Shown: positions 1 through 6,139, numbered from the stretch's first letter. The stretch: 12,726 bases of DNA from Anaerolineales bacterium (GCA_018263655.1 JAANWY010000229.1:1-12726); one strand, 5' to 3'. Notes: a model not told the origin generated them from the letters alone. A program made the numbers and translations.

Positions 1-889
1 ACGAAAAGGGAGAGAAGATGTCCAACATCTCCTGGCCCTTCACGACGTGGGTGATCTCGTAACTCTGCCCCGAGCCCGTCGAAGGGTCACCTTTGATCAC
101 CTCATCGATGAGATCGCGCGCCAGGATCAAGCGCTCGCCATCCCGCTGGACGACGGCATAGTCAACATCCGGCCCGACGGCCAGGGCAACGTTGCCTGGC
201 AAAGTCCAGGGCGTGGTGGTCCAAACCAGAAAGTAGGTGTCTGGCTCATCTTGCAGCGGGAACCGCACAAAAATGGAAGGGTCATCCGTCTGGTTGTATC
301 CCAGCGCCACTTCGTGATCTGACAGCGCCGTGCCGCAACGTGGGCAGTATGGCACTACCTTGAATCCTTGATAGATGAGGTCCCTGTCCCACAGTTGCTT
401 AAGTATCCACCAGATAGACTCCACGTACTCGTTCTTCAGCGTGACGTATGGATCGTCCATATCGATCCAGAAGCCAATCCGCTCCGTCATCTGCTCCCAC
501 TCTTCCACGTAGCGGAACACGCTCTGTCTGCACAGATCGTTGAAGGGCGCGATACCGTACTCCTCGATCTCGCGTTTGCTGGTGAAGCCGAGTTCCTTCT
601 CGACCTCAAGCTCTACCGGAAGTCCATGTGTATCCCAGCCCCCCTTCCTGAGCACATGCTGGCCTTGCATCGTGTGGTAGCGCGGGAACAAATCCTTGAA
701 CACCCGCGCCAGTACGTGATGGGTTCCCGGCAGACCGTTAGCCGTTGGCGGACCTTCGTAAAACACGTACCTCGGAGCGTCCTTGCGGAGCTCCAAGCTC
801 TTGGCAAACGTGTCTTGCTGCCGCCACAGCTCCAGAACTTCTTGTTCAAGCTCTGGGAAACTTACCTGTGACTTGACTTCTTCGAACAT
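1..889 (-). CDS. ileS: Isoleucyl-tRNA synthetase, IleRS2 type (N-terminal part, cut by window edge)
   Basis: Charges tRNA-Ile with isoleucine in the cytoplasm. Only the first 296 residues are present; the C-terminus lies beyond base 1. The start is the ATG at 889-887, four bases after GGAGG (894-898). Visible features are EGPPTANG (45-52), the class I signature as GTHH (55-58) rather than HxGH, GWDTHGLPVE (84-93), a CPRCG zinc-type motif (182-186), and the start of the CP1 editing domain with WTTTPWTLPGN (223-233). The text resembles the mycobacterial/eukaryote-like IleRS2 group rather than the E. coli type, from knowledge of the family. The gene follows alaX by 20 bp and should share its T-box leader. 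Near residues 267-275 there is an unusual PSTGSGQ segment that coincides with a short dispersed DNA repeat. Family certain; subtype very likely. Confidence 0.96.
   Translation of the reverse strand, partial: MFEEVKSQVSFPELEQEVLELWRQQDTFAKSLELRKDAPRYVFYEGPPTANGLPGTHHVLARVFKDLFPRYHTMQGQHVLRKGGWDTHGLPVELEVEKELGFTSKREIEEYGIAPFNDLCRQSVFRYVEEWEQMTERIGFWIDMDDPYVTLKNEYVESIWWILKQLWDRDLIYQGFKVVPYCPRCGTALSDHEVALGYNQTDDPSIFVRFPLQDEPDTYFLVWTTTPWTLPGNVALAVGPDVDYAVVQRDGERLILARDLIDEVIKGDPSTGSGQSYEITHVVKGQEMLDIFSPFS
66..86. repeat. Short dispersed palindromic-type repeat inside ileS
   Basis: On the minus strand the segment reads CCCTTCGACGGGCTCGGGGC followed by A. It resembles the CCCTTCGACAAGCTCAGGGC-like repeats scattered through many bacterial genomes, which I know by memory and not from a search. 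Here it sits in frame inside the ileS editing region and is translated as the low-complexity PSTGSGQ. No second copy is seen in this window. Confidence 0.4.
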
Positions 890-893
890 ACAA

Positions 894-898
894 CCTCC
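894..898 (-). promoter_or_regulatory. Ribosome binding site of ileS
   Basis: GGAGG on the minus strand, separated by only four bases (TTGT) from the ATG at 889. It supports this start and lies inside the 20-bp gap between alaX and ileS. Confidence 0.8.
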
Positions 899-909
899 GT
901 GATAGCGTC

Positions 910-1626
910 TCACTCCTGGTCCACTAGCTCGATGTAGATCCGCTTGTTGATCCGCCCCTTGCTCTCGTAGTCGACTACCTTGATCGGGCCGACCTCGCTG
1001 GTGTTAGCGACGTGGGTCCCGCCGTCAGCTTGCAAGTCAAGCCCCTTCACATTCACCGTCCTAACCTCCTGAATCGACCTTGGGAGCAAATTGATCTTGG
1101 TGCGAATCAGATCCGGGATCTCGAAGGCCTCGTCACGCGGCAAGATGTCGATCTCGACGTCGCGCGATGCTTCCACCTCGATATTGATCTTCTCTTCGAT
1201 CTCTTCGACCAACTCCTTGCTCATGCTCTCGAACTCGAAGTCCATTCGGCCTGCACCAAGCTTCATGTTCCCACCGGTCACCTGGGCACCGTAGTCGCGC
1301 CAGACCACCCCGCACAGGATGTGAAGCGCGGTGTGGGTGCGCATGAGCTTGTAGCGGCGGTCAGATCGGAATAGCCCAAGAACTTTGGCTCCTTCGGGAG
1401 GTGCCTCGGCGTTCAGATGGTGCCAGATGTCGGGACCTTTCTTCTTCGCTTGTTCCACCTGCCAGGTCTGATCCTCCACGGCCAGCGTCCCGGTATCTTC
1501 TGGCTGCCCTCCACCCCCCGGATAGAAGGCTGTCTGATCCAGCACCACACGGTTACCCTTCGACTTCGCAACGACTGCCTCGAATTCGCGGAGATAGCTG
1601 TCGGTCATATAAAGCAGTTCTGTCAT
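910..1626 (-). CDS. alaX: AlaX-type alanyl-tRNA editing protein
   Basis: Freestanding trans-editing enzyme that hydrolyses mischarged Ser- or Gly-tRNA-Ala; it resembles the editing domain of AlaRS. The product is 238 residues. I chose the ATG at 1626, six bases after GGGAG (1637-1633), because the longer open frame up to 1797 runs through the T-box and its terminator. Visible features are the FYPGGGGQPEDTG loop (34-46) of AlaX-M forms, the HxxxH zinc motif HTALH (98-102), and DGGTH (201-205) where the classical motif is CGGTH. The fourth zinc ligand is therefore Asp rather than Cys. ileS follows after 20 bp. Family assignment is strong; which mischarged species it clears cannot be read from sequence. 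Confidence 0.93.
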   Translation of the reverse strand: MTELLYMTDSYLREFEAVVAKSKGNRVVLDQTAFYPGGGGQPEDTGTLAVEDQTWQVEQAKKKGPDIWHHLNAEAPPEGAKVLGLFRSDRRYKLMRTHTALHILCGVVWRDYGAQVTGGNMKLGAGRMDFEFESMSKELVEEIEEKINIEVEASRDVEIDILPRDEAFEIPDLIRTKINLLPRSIQEVRTVNVKGLDLQADGGTHVANTSEVGPIKVVDYESKGRINKRIYIELVDQE

Positions 1627-1636
1627 GGTTTTCTCC

Positions 1637-1675
1637 CAAAACAAGAAAGCTCCCGTCCCCACACTGGGACGAGAG
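1637..1675 (-). terminator. Intrinsic terminator of the T-box leader
   Basis: On the minus strand a 10-bp stem, CTCTCGTCCC (1675-1666) with GGGACGGGAG (1659-1650), contains one G-U pair and a short loop. It is followed by the U-rich stretch CTTTCTTGTTTT (1650-1639). It lies directly between the T-box motif and the alaX ribosome binding site, as expected for a regulated terminator. Confidence 0.88.
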
Positions 1676-1799
1676 CCATGGATAACTCCCGCGGTACCAC
1701 CCTGATTAGCGATGACCGCTCGCTCGATCAAGTACGGGAGGCACCGACGAGCGCCTCCGATACTCGCACCCCGATAACGGTGGGTGACGCCGGCCAAGC

Positions 1800-1915
1800 C
1801 TACTAAGAGCTAGTCAGGGTAATCGCTTAGTCAGTTAGTCGCTTAGTCAGTAGACCGATTAGCCAATTGGCCACTTGACCAATCGACTACCCACTACTGA
1901 CCATCCGACTAGTGT
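1800..1915 (-). repeat. Low-complexity GACTAA-rich linker of the T-box leader
   Basis: Between stem I and the antiterminator, the minus strand is filled with variants of GACTAA and AGTCGAT, including two copies of GACTAAGCGA separated by six bases. It can fold on itself: GTCAGTAG with CTACTGAC, CGATT with AATCG, and TTGGTC-AAGT-GGCCAA at the tip, closed by CTAGTC with GACTAG. It occupies the place of stems II/III but is longer and more repetitive than usual. Confidence 0.6.
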
Positions 1916-2082
1916 CCTTTTCAGTCGGCAACTCCGGAGGGATTTTCGACGAGGTCTGTGCGCCGGCCTCGCACCAACTGGCCGGCTCTCTGTTGCAACG
2001 CCCCTCGCCTACTCGTCTCCATCAACGCCGGCAACATATAAGAGAAAAAGCCAACAGATAAGCTGCTGGCCAATGATTGAAA

Positions 2083-2250
2083 GACGGCCCCGCTATGCCG
2101 TGTGTGGGCGGGTTTTGAACCTGCTTACGCAGGTGGGTGCCTACTGGCGGGATAACCCGACTAACGGGCGACTCCGCATCAAGATCGGCTCCCTTTGTGA
2201 AGGTGTTGGCTCAAAACTCTACGCGCATCACGATCACAGCAGGGCACCTC
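2083..2250 (-). ncRNA. ssrS: 6S RNA candidate (RNA polymerase-binding regulatory RNA)
   Basis: No protein is encoded here, but the minus-strand transcript folds into a long rod with a central bubble. The closing stem is GCCCTGCTGTG (2245-2235) with CATAGCGGGGC (2097-2087), 11 bp. It continues with GTG/CAC and then GTTTTGAGCC (2217-2208) with GGTTCAAAAC (2121-2112), 10 bp. A bubble follows, with ACCUGC-GUAA-GCAGGU able to form a small hairpin on its 3' side. The inner stem GGGAGCC/GGCACCC leads to a CCCG-CGGG tip. About 168 nt with this shape is the known architecture of 6S RNA, which mimics an open promoter and holds RNA polymerase. A near-consensus promoter ends seven bases before the proposed 5' end. 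The 3' end has a weak GTCTTTC run. Assignment is by structure, not by a covariance search. Confidence 0.72.
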
Positions 2251-2257
2251 ATTAATT

Positions 2258-2286
2258 AGTATACCACAAACACCATGCACTGTCAA
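2258..2286 (-). promoter_or_regulatory. Sigma-70-type promoter of the 6S-like RNA
   Basis: Minus strand: TTGACA (2286-2281), a 17-bp spacer, TATACT (2263-2258). The predicted start is near 2251-2250, exactly at the foot of the rod-shaped RNA. It is the best consensus promoter in the window. It may also contribute read-through transcription to the T-box leader 220 bp downstream. Confidence 0.85.
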
Positions 2287-2296
2287 ACCAAATGCC

Positions 2297-2464
2297 GCCG
2301 GCTGGGTGCATCCCACATTTGTTAATGACGCAATCACCATCTGAACGCCCGTACCAGTATGCGTCACCATCTCGAACAAGTTCGAGCGTCCGGACGCCGC
2401 AACTTGTTGCGGGCTGAGAGCGCCGACCACCGGCTTTACGAACCTGGGATGCACACGCGCCGGC
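2297..2464. repeat. 168-bp nested inverted-repeat element of unknown family
   Basis: The outer arms are GCCGGC (2297-2302) with GCCGGC (2459-2464) and GTGCATCCCA (2306-2315) with TGGGATGCAC (2445-2454). Inside are TGACGCA (2326-2332) with TGCGTCA (2360-2366). Three contiguous palindromes follow: CTCGAA-CAAG-TTCGAG (2371-2386), CGTCCGGACG (2387-2396) and CCGCAA-CTTG-TTGCGG (2397-2412). A GCCG-ACCACC-type hairpin lies at 2422-2434. TCACCATCT occurs twice (2334, 2364). It is noncoding and lies upstream of both the 6S-like promoter and the comEA-like promoter. It could be a structured RNA from either strand or a MITE-like element. A weak minus-strand promoter (TTGAAG-17-TATGTG) lies just to its right. 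Confidence 0.7.
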
Positions 2465-2515
2465 CTCGAACCAGCACGCCCCACACATATGAGCGGGATT
2501 TCGGGGCTTCAACTC

Positions 2516-2544
2516 TTTTGTGTTTCGGCGTTTTCTGGTATAAT
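2516..2544 (+). promoter_or_regulatory. Extended -10 promoter of the HhH/coiled-coil gene
   Basis: A perfect TATAAT (2539-2544) preceded by TGG gives an extended -10 element. The -35 region (TTTTGT at 2516) is poor, as tolerated for extended -10 promoters. The start near 2551 would leave a leader of about 120 nt before the ATG at 2671. Confidence 0.7.
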
Positions 2545-2670
2545 CTTAACGAACTTGGTTCCTCTCTCTCTTCTCGACCGTTTGCCAGTCGGTAGCCGGC
2601 TTCGCAATCGCTGGAAACCGTTTACAGACGCATAGCAGCATGCTCCAGTCTTATCGCAAGGAGACACTAT

Positions 2671-3687
2671 ATGGATACAGACACGCGACAAGTCAACATC
2701 AACACGGCCACAGCCGAGGAACTCGCCGGCCTATCGGGGATCGAGCCCGAACAGGCCGAAGCAATCGTCGCCCACCGCGATGCCCACGGTCTCTTCGAAA
2801 CCGCTGCAGACCTCGTCGACGTTGAAGGCATCGGGGACACAATCTACGATATCTTTTTAGAAGGCCGCGTGATGGCCGGCCCAACCGAAGCACCAGAAAC
2901 CGCTCCTGAAGCCAAAGCTCCGGAGGAGCCAGAAGAAACTACTACAACCCCGCCAGTCGAGGAAGCCCCCTCCGGCGAGGAACCCGAGGAAGCGCCAAGC
3001 ATAGCAGAGGATCGCCCGCCGTTTACGCCCCCGCCCCCGCCCGTAACCGAAACAGACCGCGATGGCTGCGCGGCAACCGTAATCGAGTGGCTGGTTCTGC
3101 TCTTTCTTGGCGCCCTGCTGGCAACAGCGCTTTCACTGGGCATCCTGTACGCTCGCAACGGCACCCTAAACTTCTCCGAAGTTCGAGGCGTCCGGGAGGC
3201 CAGGGCCGCCATTGTCGAGTTACAGTCTCAACAGGCGCAAGTCCAAGCCAATGTCAAAGCCCTGGAACAGCAAGCCGACCGCCTGAGCCGGACGCTGGCT
3301 TCTTTGGAGGAGAAGGCCAACACATTGGAAACCTACACCGGAACAATCCGCAACGAGCTCGAAACGGCCAAGGGCGACATCGAGACCGCGCGGGGGGACC
3401 TTGCGACAACACGTGAAGATGTCGAGACTCTCCAGGCGGACGTCAAAGCAGTGGCCACCGAATCAGCCCAGTTCGATGGCTTCTTGACCCAGCTCCGCGA
3501 CGTGCTGATTGAGTTTCAGGGGACACCGCTGCCGACTGCGACGCCGACGGCTACGCCAACGTACACACCGACGGCCTCTCCGACCGTGACCGGGACAGCC
3601 ACCGCGCGCCCTACCGCCACGGCAGGGCAGACACCGACCGCGCAGCCGGCTGCGACGGAAGCTCCAACGACCACGCCCGCCCCGTGA
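2671..3687 (+). CDS. Membrane-anchored helix-hairpin-helix protein with coiled coil and Thr/Pro-rich tail
   Basis: A 338-residue protein of uncertain role. Residues 7-68 form a ComEA-like tandem helix-hairpin-helix (VNINTATAEEL, then GIEPEQAEAIVAHR and VEGIGDTIYD), a fold that usually binds DNA without sequence specificity. Residues 71-130 are acidic and proline-rich. One membrane segment spans about 137-160 (VIEWLVLLFLGALLATALSL). A coiled coil covers about 173-265, with repeated ETAxGDxETARGDL text. The tail (285-338) is PTATPTATP-like, common in Chloroflexota surface proteins. The start is the ATG after AAGGAGA (2658-2664). Unlike ComEA, there is no N-terminal signal, so the HhH part probably faces the cytoplasm and the coiled coil and tail face outward (inference). 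pcm follows after 28 bp, so they probably share a transcript. Calling it comEA would overstate the evidence. Confidence 0.9.
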   Translation: MDTDTRQVNINTATAEELAGLSGIEPEQAEAIVAHRDAHGLFETAADLVDVEGIGDTIYDIFLEGRVMAGPTEAPETAPEAKAPEEPEETTTTPPVEEAPSGEEPEEAPSIAEDRPPFTPPPPPVTETDRDGCAATVIEWLVLLFLGALLATALSLGILYARNGTLNFSEVRGVREARAAIVELQSQQAQVQANVKALEQQADRLSRTLASLEEKANTLETYTGTIRNELETAKGDIETARGDLATTREDVETLQADVKAVATESAQFDGFLTQLRDVLIEFQGTPLPTATPTATPTYTPTASPTVTGTATARPTATAGQTPTAQPAATEAPTTTPAP

Positions 3688-3715
3688 CCTACGCAAGACA
3701 TGATAACGCAAGATC

Positions 3716-4414
3716 GTGTGGCAGACTATACAGCAGTGGCTGAACCCGATCAATATGCCTGAGAGCGATATCGACTACGGCTCAGAACGCCGGGCCATGG
3801 TGGAGGATCAACTGGAACGGCGTGGCATTCAGGACTCGCGTGTCCTCGATGCCATGTTGACTGTGCCCCGTCACGTTTTCGTGGCCCAGCACACTCAGCC
3901 GGCGGCATATGCGGACTCGGCGCTACCCATCGGCCATGGCCAGACGATCTCACAACCCTACATCGTCGCCTTCATGACGGAAGCCGCACAAATCAGTCCA
4001 GGGGACAAGGTGTTAGAAATTGGCACCGGATCGGGCTATGGCGCCGCTGTCGCAAGTCAGATCGCCGGTGAGGTATTCACCATCGAGCGACACAGCAAAC
4101 TGGCACAGCAGGCGCGTGAGCGCTTTGACGAACTCGGCTATGAGAACCTTCACGTCGTCGAGGGGGACGGAAGTCAAGGCTGGCCCGAGGAGGCACCGTA
4201 CGATGCAATTATCGTGACGGCTGCGGCGCCGGAACTACCACAACCCTTGGTGGAGCAGCTCACCGATGGAGGCCGGCTTGTGGTTCCCGTGGGCACACGG
4301 CACTCGCAGAAGCTAGTGCGAGCTGAGCGTTCAGGCGACCAGATACAACGCACACCGCTAACAGCCGTGCGCTTTGTGCCTCTGGTCGGCGAACACGGAT
4401 GGCAGCGCCAGTAA
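3716..4414 (+). CDS. pcm: Protein-L-isoaspartate O-methyltransferase
   Basis: Uses S-adenosylmethionine to methylate isoaspartyl residues and starts repair of aged proteins. The product has 232 residues counted from the GTG at 3716; an ATG at 3755 (MPESDIDYG) is the alternative start. Neither has a strong ribosome binding site. Visible features are MVEDQLERRGI near 28-38, VPRHVFV (50-56), the substrate-side GQTISQPYIVAFM (75-87), and the SAM-binding loop VLEIGTGSGYGAAV (99-112), all typical of PCMT. The length is normal for the family. It lies between the HhH protein and the BrkB-like gene, whose start is one base after this stop, so the three are probably one operon. Confidence 0.95.
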   Translation: MWQTIQQWLNPINMPESDIDYGSERRAMVEDQLERRGIQDSRVLDAMLTVPRHVFVAQHTQPAAYADSALPIGHGQTISQPYIVAFMTEAAQISPGDKVLEIGTGSGYGAAVASQIAGEVFTIERHSKLAQQARERFDELGYENLHVVEGDGSQGWPEEAPYDAIIVTAAAPELPQPLVEQLTDGGRLVVPVGTRHSQKLVRAERSGDQIQRTPLTAVRFVPLVGEHGWQRQ

Positions 4415-4415
4415 G

Positions 4416-5321
4416 ATGAGCCGACAATCTCAACAAGCGTACCATGCACTGGGTCGCCAGACCGGTGGCTGGTTTACCATCTTGAAAGACACATACGTCA
4501 GTTTCCAGGAGGACGAATGCACGGTTCGAGCTGCTGCCATTGCCTACCGCGCGCTTTTCTCCATTTTCCCCCTCGTACTGCTGGTGTTCGCGCTAAGCAG
4601 TAGTCTGTTGGCTCGACCTCAAGTGCGTAGTCAACTTGTGGACTTCACCTTGCAAAACCTCCAGGCCCCCGGCTTGGCCAGCGAGGTGATCGCACAGGCG
4701 AACCACATCCTGGATGAGAGCGAGGCCGTTAGTATTCTGGCTCTCATTGGGTTGCTGTGGGGTGGTTCCGGAGTCTTCGGAACGATTGACAATGCACTCA
4801 ACACCGCCTGGAATGTGCGCCGGCGCCGCTCCTTTTGGCGCAGCAAGGCCGTCAGTCTTCTGGCCGCCCTCGTCGTAATCATCCTATTTCTGTTGTCGGT
4901 CGCAGCGACCGCGATAGTAAACGCGATCCAGTTTCTGCCCGAGATGGCAACCTTCATCCCGCTAAGCGAATACCTGGGTCAGGCCATAGGCTTTCTGCTG
5001 CCGATTGCCCTCAGCTTCACGATGTTTCTGCCGCTGTACAAACTCCTGCCGTACACGCAAGTCACCTGGCGTTCCGTGACGCTGGGGGCGCTGCTGGCCG
5101 CTGTGCTCTGGCAAGTATCCAACATCTTGTATTCGATCTACGTGGCGCGCGTGGCCGCAGGTCGTTACAGTTTAGTGTATGGTCCATTCGTAGCGGTGAT
5201 TCTCTTCCTCCTGTGGATCTACGTTAGCAGCATCATTTTGTTGATCGGTGCAGAATTGGCCGCGGCATACGATAAAAATCGCGGTGTTCCACACTCAGCG
5301 AGACGTCCACTGCCAGACTGA
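4416..5321 (+). CDS. YihY/BrkB family inner-membrane protein
   Basis: A 301-residue polytopic membrane protein of the YihY/virulence factor BrkB family (formerly mislabelled RNase BN). Its biochemical role is not settled for the family. About six hydrophobic segments are visible. Family features are the early DECTVRAAAIAYRALFSIFPLVLL block and the loop GGSGVFGTIDNALNTAWNV, followed by RRRRSFWRSK. The later SLVYGPFVAVILFLLWIYVSS ends in IGAELAAAYD. I chose the ATG at 4416 because the upstream ORF extension lies within pcm. With only one base between the pcm stop and this ATG, translational coupling is likely. No transcript terminator is seen until the large hairpin near 5414-5496. Confidence 0.93.
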   Translation: MSRQSQQAYHALGRQTGGWFTILKDTYVSFQEDECTVRAAAIAYRALFSIFPLVLLVFALSSSLLARPQVRSQLVDFTLQNLQAPGLASEVIAQANHILDESEAVSILALIGLLWGGSGVFGTIDNALNTAWNVRRRRSFWRSKAVSLLAALVVIILFLLSVAATAIVNAIQFLPEMATFIPLSEYLGQAIGFLLPIALSFTMFLPLYKLLPYTQVTWRSVTLGALLAAVLWQVSNILYSIYVARVAAGRYSLVYGPFVAVILFLLWIYVSSIILLIGAELAAAYDKNRGVPHSARRPLPD

Positions 5322-5413
5322 CACAGCCGGCAATGCGCGGTTTCCTCTGCTTCACATCTGATGATATACTTGACAGCAATCCAACTAACCATCCAGTAAC
5401 TGTCCAGGCAGTT

Positions 5414-5496
5414 GCCTTCGCAGTTGAGAAATGCGAAAAATGGGGGCGGCCGCCCCCCACACCCCCATCTTTTTCGCATTTCTCAACTGCGAGGGC
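5414..5496. repeat. Long hairpin with GC core and T/A tracts, possible bidirectional terminator
   Basis: A perfect 23-bp inverted repeat (5418-5440 with 5470-5492, text CGCAGTTGAGAAATGCG) continues inward, after a two-base bulge, into TGGGGG (5441-5446) with CCCCCA (5462-5467). It extends outward through GCC/GGC with one wobble. The core also holds the palindrome GGGGGCGGCCGCCCCC. ATGGGGG...CCCCCAT followed by CTTTTT on plus, and the same stem followed by TTTT on minus, would act as a terminator in either direction. It sits 92 bp after the BrkB-like gene. The length exceeds what a terminator needs, so a repeat element is the alternative. Confidence 0.75.
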
Positions 5497-5569
5497 GCAG
5501 GGCTTGGGTAGGTACCCACGGTAAAGAATATGCGGTGAACCGTCATAGCTTGGAGCAAAGGAGTACATC

Positions 5570-6037
5570 ATGACCACAACGAAATACGCTGAAAAGACAC
5601 AAGCCGCCTCGCGCTCAAGGGGGGGCGTGGAAATCACCGAAATCTGGAACTGGGGCTGGTCAGAGCACGCGAAGCTCACCAACACGAGCGATCGGGTTGC
5701 AGACGTAGGCGGCTGGGTTCTCGGCGCATTGAAGGAAGAAAAAGTATTCCGTTTCCCGCTCGGCTTCAAATTGGAGCCGGGGCAGACGGTCACGATCCAC
5801 AGCGGTGCCAATGCTACGCTCAAACAAGACCCGCCCCTGGATCAATACTGGAACTCTGAGCCGATCTGGGCCAATCGCGGCGACGTCGGGATCCTGTTCG
5901 ACGCTGCCGGCAGCGAAGTCGCCCGCTACGTCTACCGGATGCATGGAAATCCCGACCTCGATGCCGAGCCAGAGAAACGCCTCGGCGAACACGAGCTAGA
6001 CGGCTATGAGTTCACAGACGTAGCGGAGTCTGAGTAG
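5570..6037 (+). CDS. Lamin-tail-domain protein
   Basis: A 155-residue protein that consists almost wholly of one lamin tail domain (LTD), an Ig-like fold. Diagnostic text: VEITEIWNWG (21-30), then AKLTNTSDRVADVGGWVL (34-51), FRFPLGFKLEPGQTVTIHSG (60-79), and a WANRGDVGILFDAAGSEVARYVY segment near 100-122. The start is the ATG after AAAGGAG (5557-5563). Bacterial LTDs are usually parts of secreted or surface proteins; here no signal peptide or membrane segment is visible, so it may be cytoplasmic (inference). Only a weak promoter-like pair (TTGGGT, AATATG) is present upstream. Function unknown. It stands alone between the large hairpin and acyP. Confidence 0.85.
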   Translation: MTTTKYAEKTQAASRSRGGVEITEIWNWGWSEHAKLTNTSDRVADVGGWVLGALKEEKVFRFPLGFKLEPGQTVTIHSGANATLKQDPPLDQYWNSEPIWANRGDVGILFDAAGSEVARYVYRMHGNPDLDAEPEKRLGEHELDGYEFTDVAESE

Positions 6038-6059
6038 CAGAGAGGTTTGTAGTCAGCCA

Positions 6060-6115
6060 CGTAGCAGGGCGAAGTGGCGCCGGCGTGACGGCACTCCGTT
6101 CCATGCCTGGCTACG
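6060..6115 (+). other. Intergenic hairpin between the LTD gene and acyP
   Basis: CGTAGCAGG (6060-6068) pairs with CCTGGCTACG (6106-6115) with one bulged base. Inside, AGTG (6073-6076) pairs with CACT (6092-6095) around a GC-rich core. No T-run follows, so it does not look like an intrinsic terminator. It ends about 10 bp before the acyP ribosome binding site. Confidence 0.4.
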
Positions 6116-6139
6116 AACGTGACGGGGAGGTGGTGTGAT

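Larger units (their letters stand above)
1632..2027 (-). promoter_or_regulatory. T-box riboswitch, isoleucine (AUC) specifier, upstream of alaX-ileS
   Basis: tRNA-sensing leader that reads through its terminator when uncharged tRNA binds. Stem I starts with GATGGAGACGAGTAGGCG (2023-2006). The distal part shows AGAGAGCCGGC (1991-1981) and GGTGCGAGGCCGGC (1975-1962), the hallmark AG bulge and apical loop. The specifier loop has AGTA on the 5' side and GAAAATC (1947-1941) on the 3' side, which places AUC (1943-1941) as the codon. The stem above it pairs GGCGAGG with CCTCGTC. The T-box AGGGTGGTACCGCGG lies at 1703-1689. Its UGGU bulge fits an acceptor end with discriminator A, as in tRNA-Ile. GCGGT (near 1717) with ACCGC can form the antiterminator. 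I see no clear promoter immediately upstream. Confidence 0.93.

Noticed and set aside
1627..1797. N-terminal extension of AlaX
   Set aside because: The extension would translate the T-box motif and the terminator; the ATG at 1626 has a good ribosome binding site and matches the family start.
2459..2475. tRNA T-arm look-alike on the minus strand (GCTGG-TTCGAGG-CCGGC)
   Set aside because: No matching acceptor stem, D-arm or anticodon arm lies at the right distance; it is the edge of the nested inverted-repeat element.
2671..2880. Competence gene comEA
   Set aside because: Only the HhH domain matches; domain order, missing signal and the long coiled coil differ, and no other com genes are present.
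5370..5398. TTGACA at 5370-5375 as a plus-strand promoter
   Set aside because: No acceptable -10 lies 16-18 bp downstream, and the long hairpin follows at once.
5233..5823. Minus-strand open frame of 196 codons
   Set aside because: It runs across the end of the BrkB-like gene, the big hairpin and the start of the LTD gene, with no ribosome binding site and no recognisable domain.
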